64,000 bases of DNA from Rhizobium sp. NFR07 (GTDB lineage: Bacteria > Pseudomonadota > Alphaproteobacteria > Rhizobiales > Rhizobiaceae), in assembly GCF_900111905.1 (NCBI RefSeq), contig NZ_FOKM01000021.1, forward strand, positions 42,273 to 106,272, read 5' to 3'. The notes under the pieces were generated by a model. It worked only from the letters and a program-made list of their open reading frames with translations. It was not told where the DNA came from and did not search any database. A program made the position numbers and the translations under genes. This document shows positions 63,489-64,000 of the stretch, one piece after another (position 1 is the first letter of the stretch; each line of letters opens with the position of its first letter).

Positions 63489-63541
63489 GGGTGGTAAACA
63501 CACCTCTTCGGCTTTAGCTTTGAGGCTATTCGAACGAGCAT

Positions 63542-64000
63542 TCATTCTGCGGCTTGCTGCCGCAACAGTGCCTTCTCATGTCGCGCGATGACCGCCGGAT
63601 CGTTCATGTAATCTGTCCGGGGACCGGGTTTCCGGCCACGCGGTTTATAGCCAATCTTCTCGCTGTTGGTCTTTACGTCCGGCTTCGGCTGCTGATCCTG
63701 GCGTTCCTTGATATAGGCCAGAACGTCACCCAGTCGCTTGTTCTCGGTGATCGCCGCATCCGTCAATCACTGGTCCCTGTCGAATACCGTGTAGGGCAGG
63801 GAATAACCTTTCCAACGCACGTCCAGGCGACCGTCCGCATAGGCATAGGTCTCGACATAGCGACCGACTAGCCCCCGCGTCACCTCGGTTTCCTGCAGCA
63901 TGATCCGCTTGCGCTCGAACGAAAACGCCAGCTGCGCCCCGACATAACGTTGCTCGCGCTTGCACAGGATCTCCACCAATCGGTCCGGCGCCAGATTGAT
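63542..64000 (-). pseudogene. ISNCY-like transposase, C-terminal part with one in-frame stop
   Basis: The minus strand from the right edge reads APDRLVEILCKREQRYVGAQ, SFERKRIMLQETEVTRGLVG and YADGRLDVRWKGYSLPYTVF, then DRDQ and a TGA. It continues in the same frame as LTDAAITENKRLGDVLAYI, KTNSEKIGYKPRGRKPG, and ends HEKALLRQQAAE. This is the C-terminal region of ISNCY-type transposases. The single TGA at 63767-63769 interrupts an otherwise intact frame. The N-terminal catalytic part lies beyond the window. Confidence 0.75.

Larger units (their letters stand above)
63017..63541. other. intergenic / left flank of an insertion sequence
   Basis: The first 350 bp show no gene I can name; a 50-codon frame at 63204-63356 (+) is acidic and natural-looking but unsupported. 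From 63383 on, repeats and a hairpin mark the end of the adjoining transposable element. Confidence 0.45.

Noticed and set aside
1..64000. CRISPR arrays, tRNA or rRNA genes
   Set aside because: No regularly spaced repeats and no cloverleaf or rRNA-like sequence were noticed anywhere in the window.

Overview
This window looks like part of a large plasmid or chromid of a Rhizobiaceae bacterium (Rhizobium, Sinorhizobium or Agrobacterium type). The support is a pTi/pSym-style traAFBH and traCDG conjugation region, SyrB-like, DUF736, DUF982 and ArdC proteins, two adjacent ku genes with a ligD, GGAAC-N18/19-TT stress promoters of the rhizobial RpoE2/EcfG type, and GC-rich alphaproteobacterial codon use. 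The species cannot be fixed from the sequence alone.

Layout. 1-1.7 kb: two tandem ku genes, the first cut by the window edge. 1.8-17.1 kb: a divergent sugar-catabolism island around a GntR regulator. Leftward are an AraF-like binding protein, ATPase, permease, SMP-30 lactonase, DgoK and DgoA. Rightward are a second complete CUT2-type ABC importer, aldose 1-epimerase, a GMC oxidoreductase, DgoD and an SDR dehydrogenase. Together they could import D-galactose (and probably L-arabinose) and oxidise galactose through galactonolactone, galactonate and KDGal to pyruvate and glyceraldehyde 3-phosphate (De Ley-Doudoroff route). 17.4-23 kb: a decaying accessory strip with a SyrB-like gene, a SyrB tail remnant, a frameshifted antitoxin/PemK-like toxin pair, a MOSC protein with an FAD enzyme, a Nudix hydrolase and a broken DUF982 gene. 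23.1-29.3 kb: ligD with small stress-type proteins, several behind GGAAC promoters. 29.8-32 kb: a secreted alpha/beta hydrolase and a cold-shock protein.

32.2-36.8 kb: a TPP riboswitch followed by thiCOSGE. 36.9-39.2 kb: remnants of a TRAP permease, a 2'-5' RNA ligase-like protein and a one-base-frameshifted cupin. 39.4-47.7 kb: traHBFA, oriT and traCDG, meaning relaxase/helicase, processing proteins and coupling protein, without a mating-pair-formation cluster in view. 47.9-55.3 kb: plasmid accessory genes (WGR protein, SyrB-like paralogues, DUF736 and a decayed copy of it, ArdC, and a shattered ParB-like nuclease gene). 55.5-61.6 kb: nrtR plus nadABC-panCB with palindromic operators. 62.1-64 kb: a TOPRIM protein and a transposase carrying one in-frame stop.

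Overall theme: cofactor biosynthesis (thiamine, NAD, pantothenate), an oxidative galactose pathway and stress-linked end-joining repair sit on a mobilisable replicon, separated by strips rich in pseudogenes. Several of these broken genes become visible only when two or three reading frames are read together.
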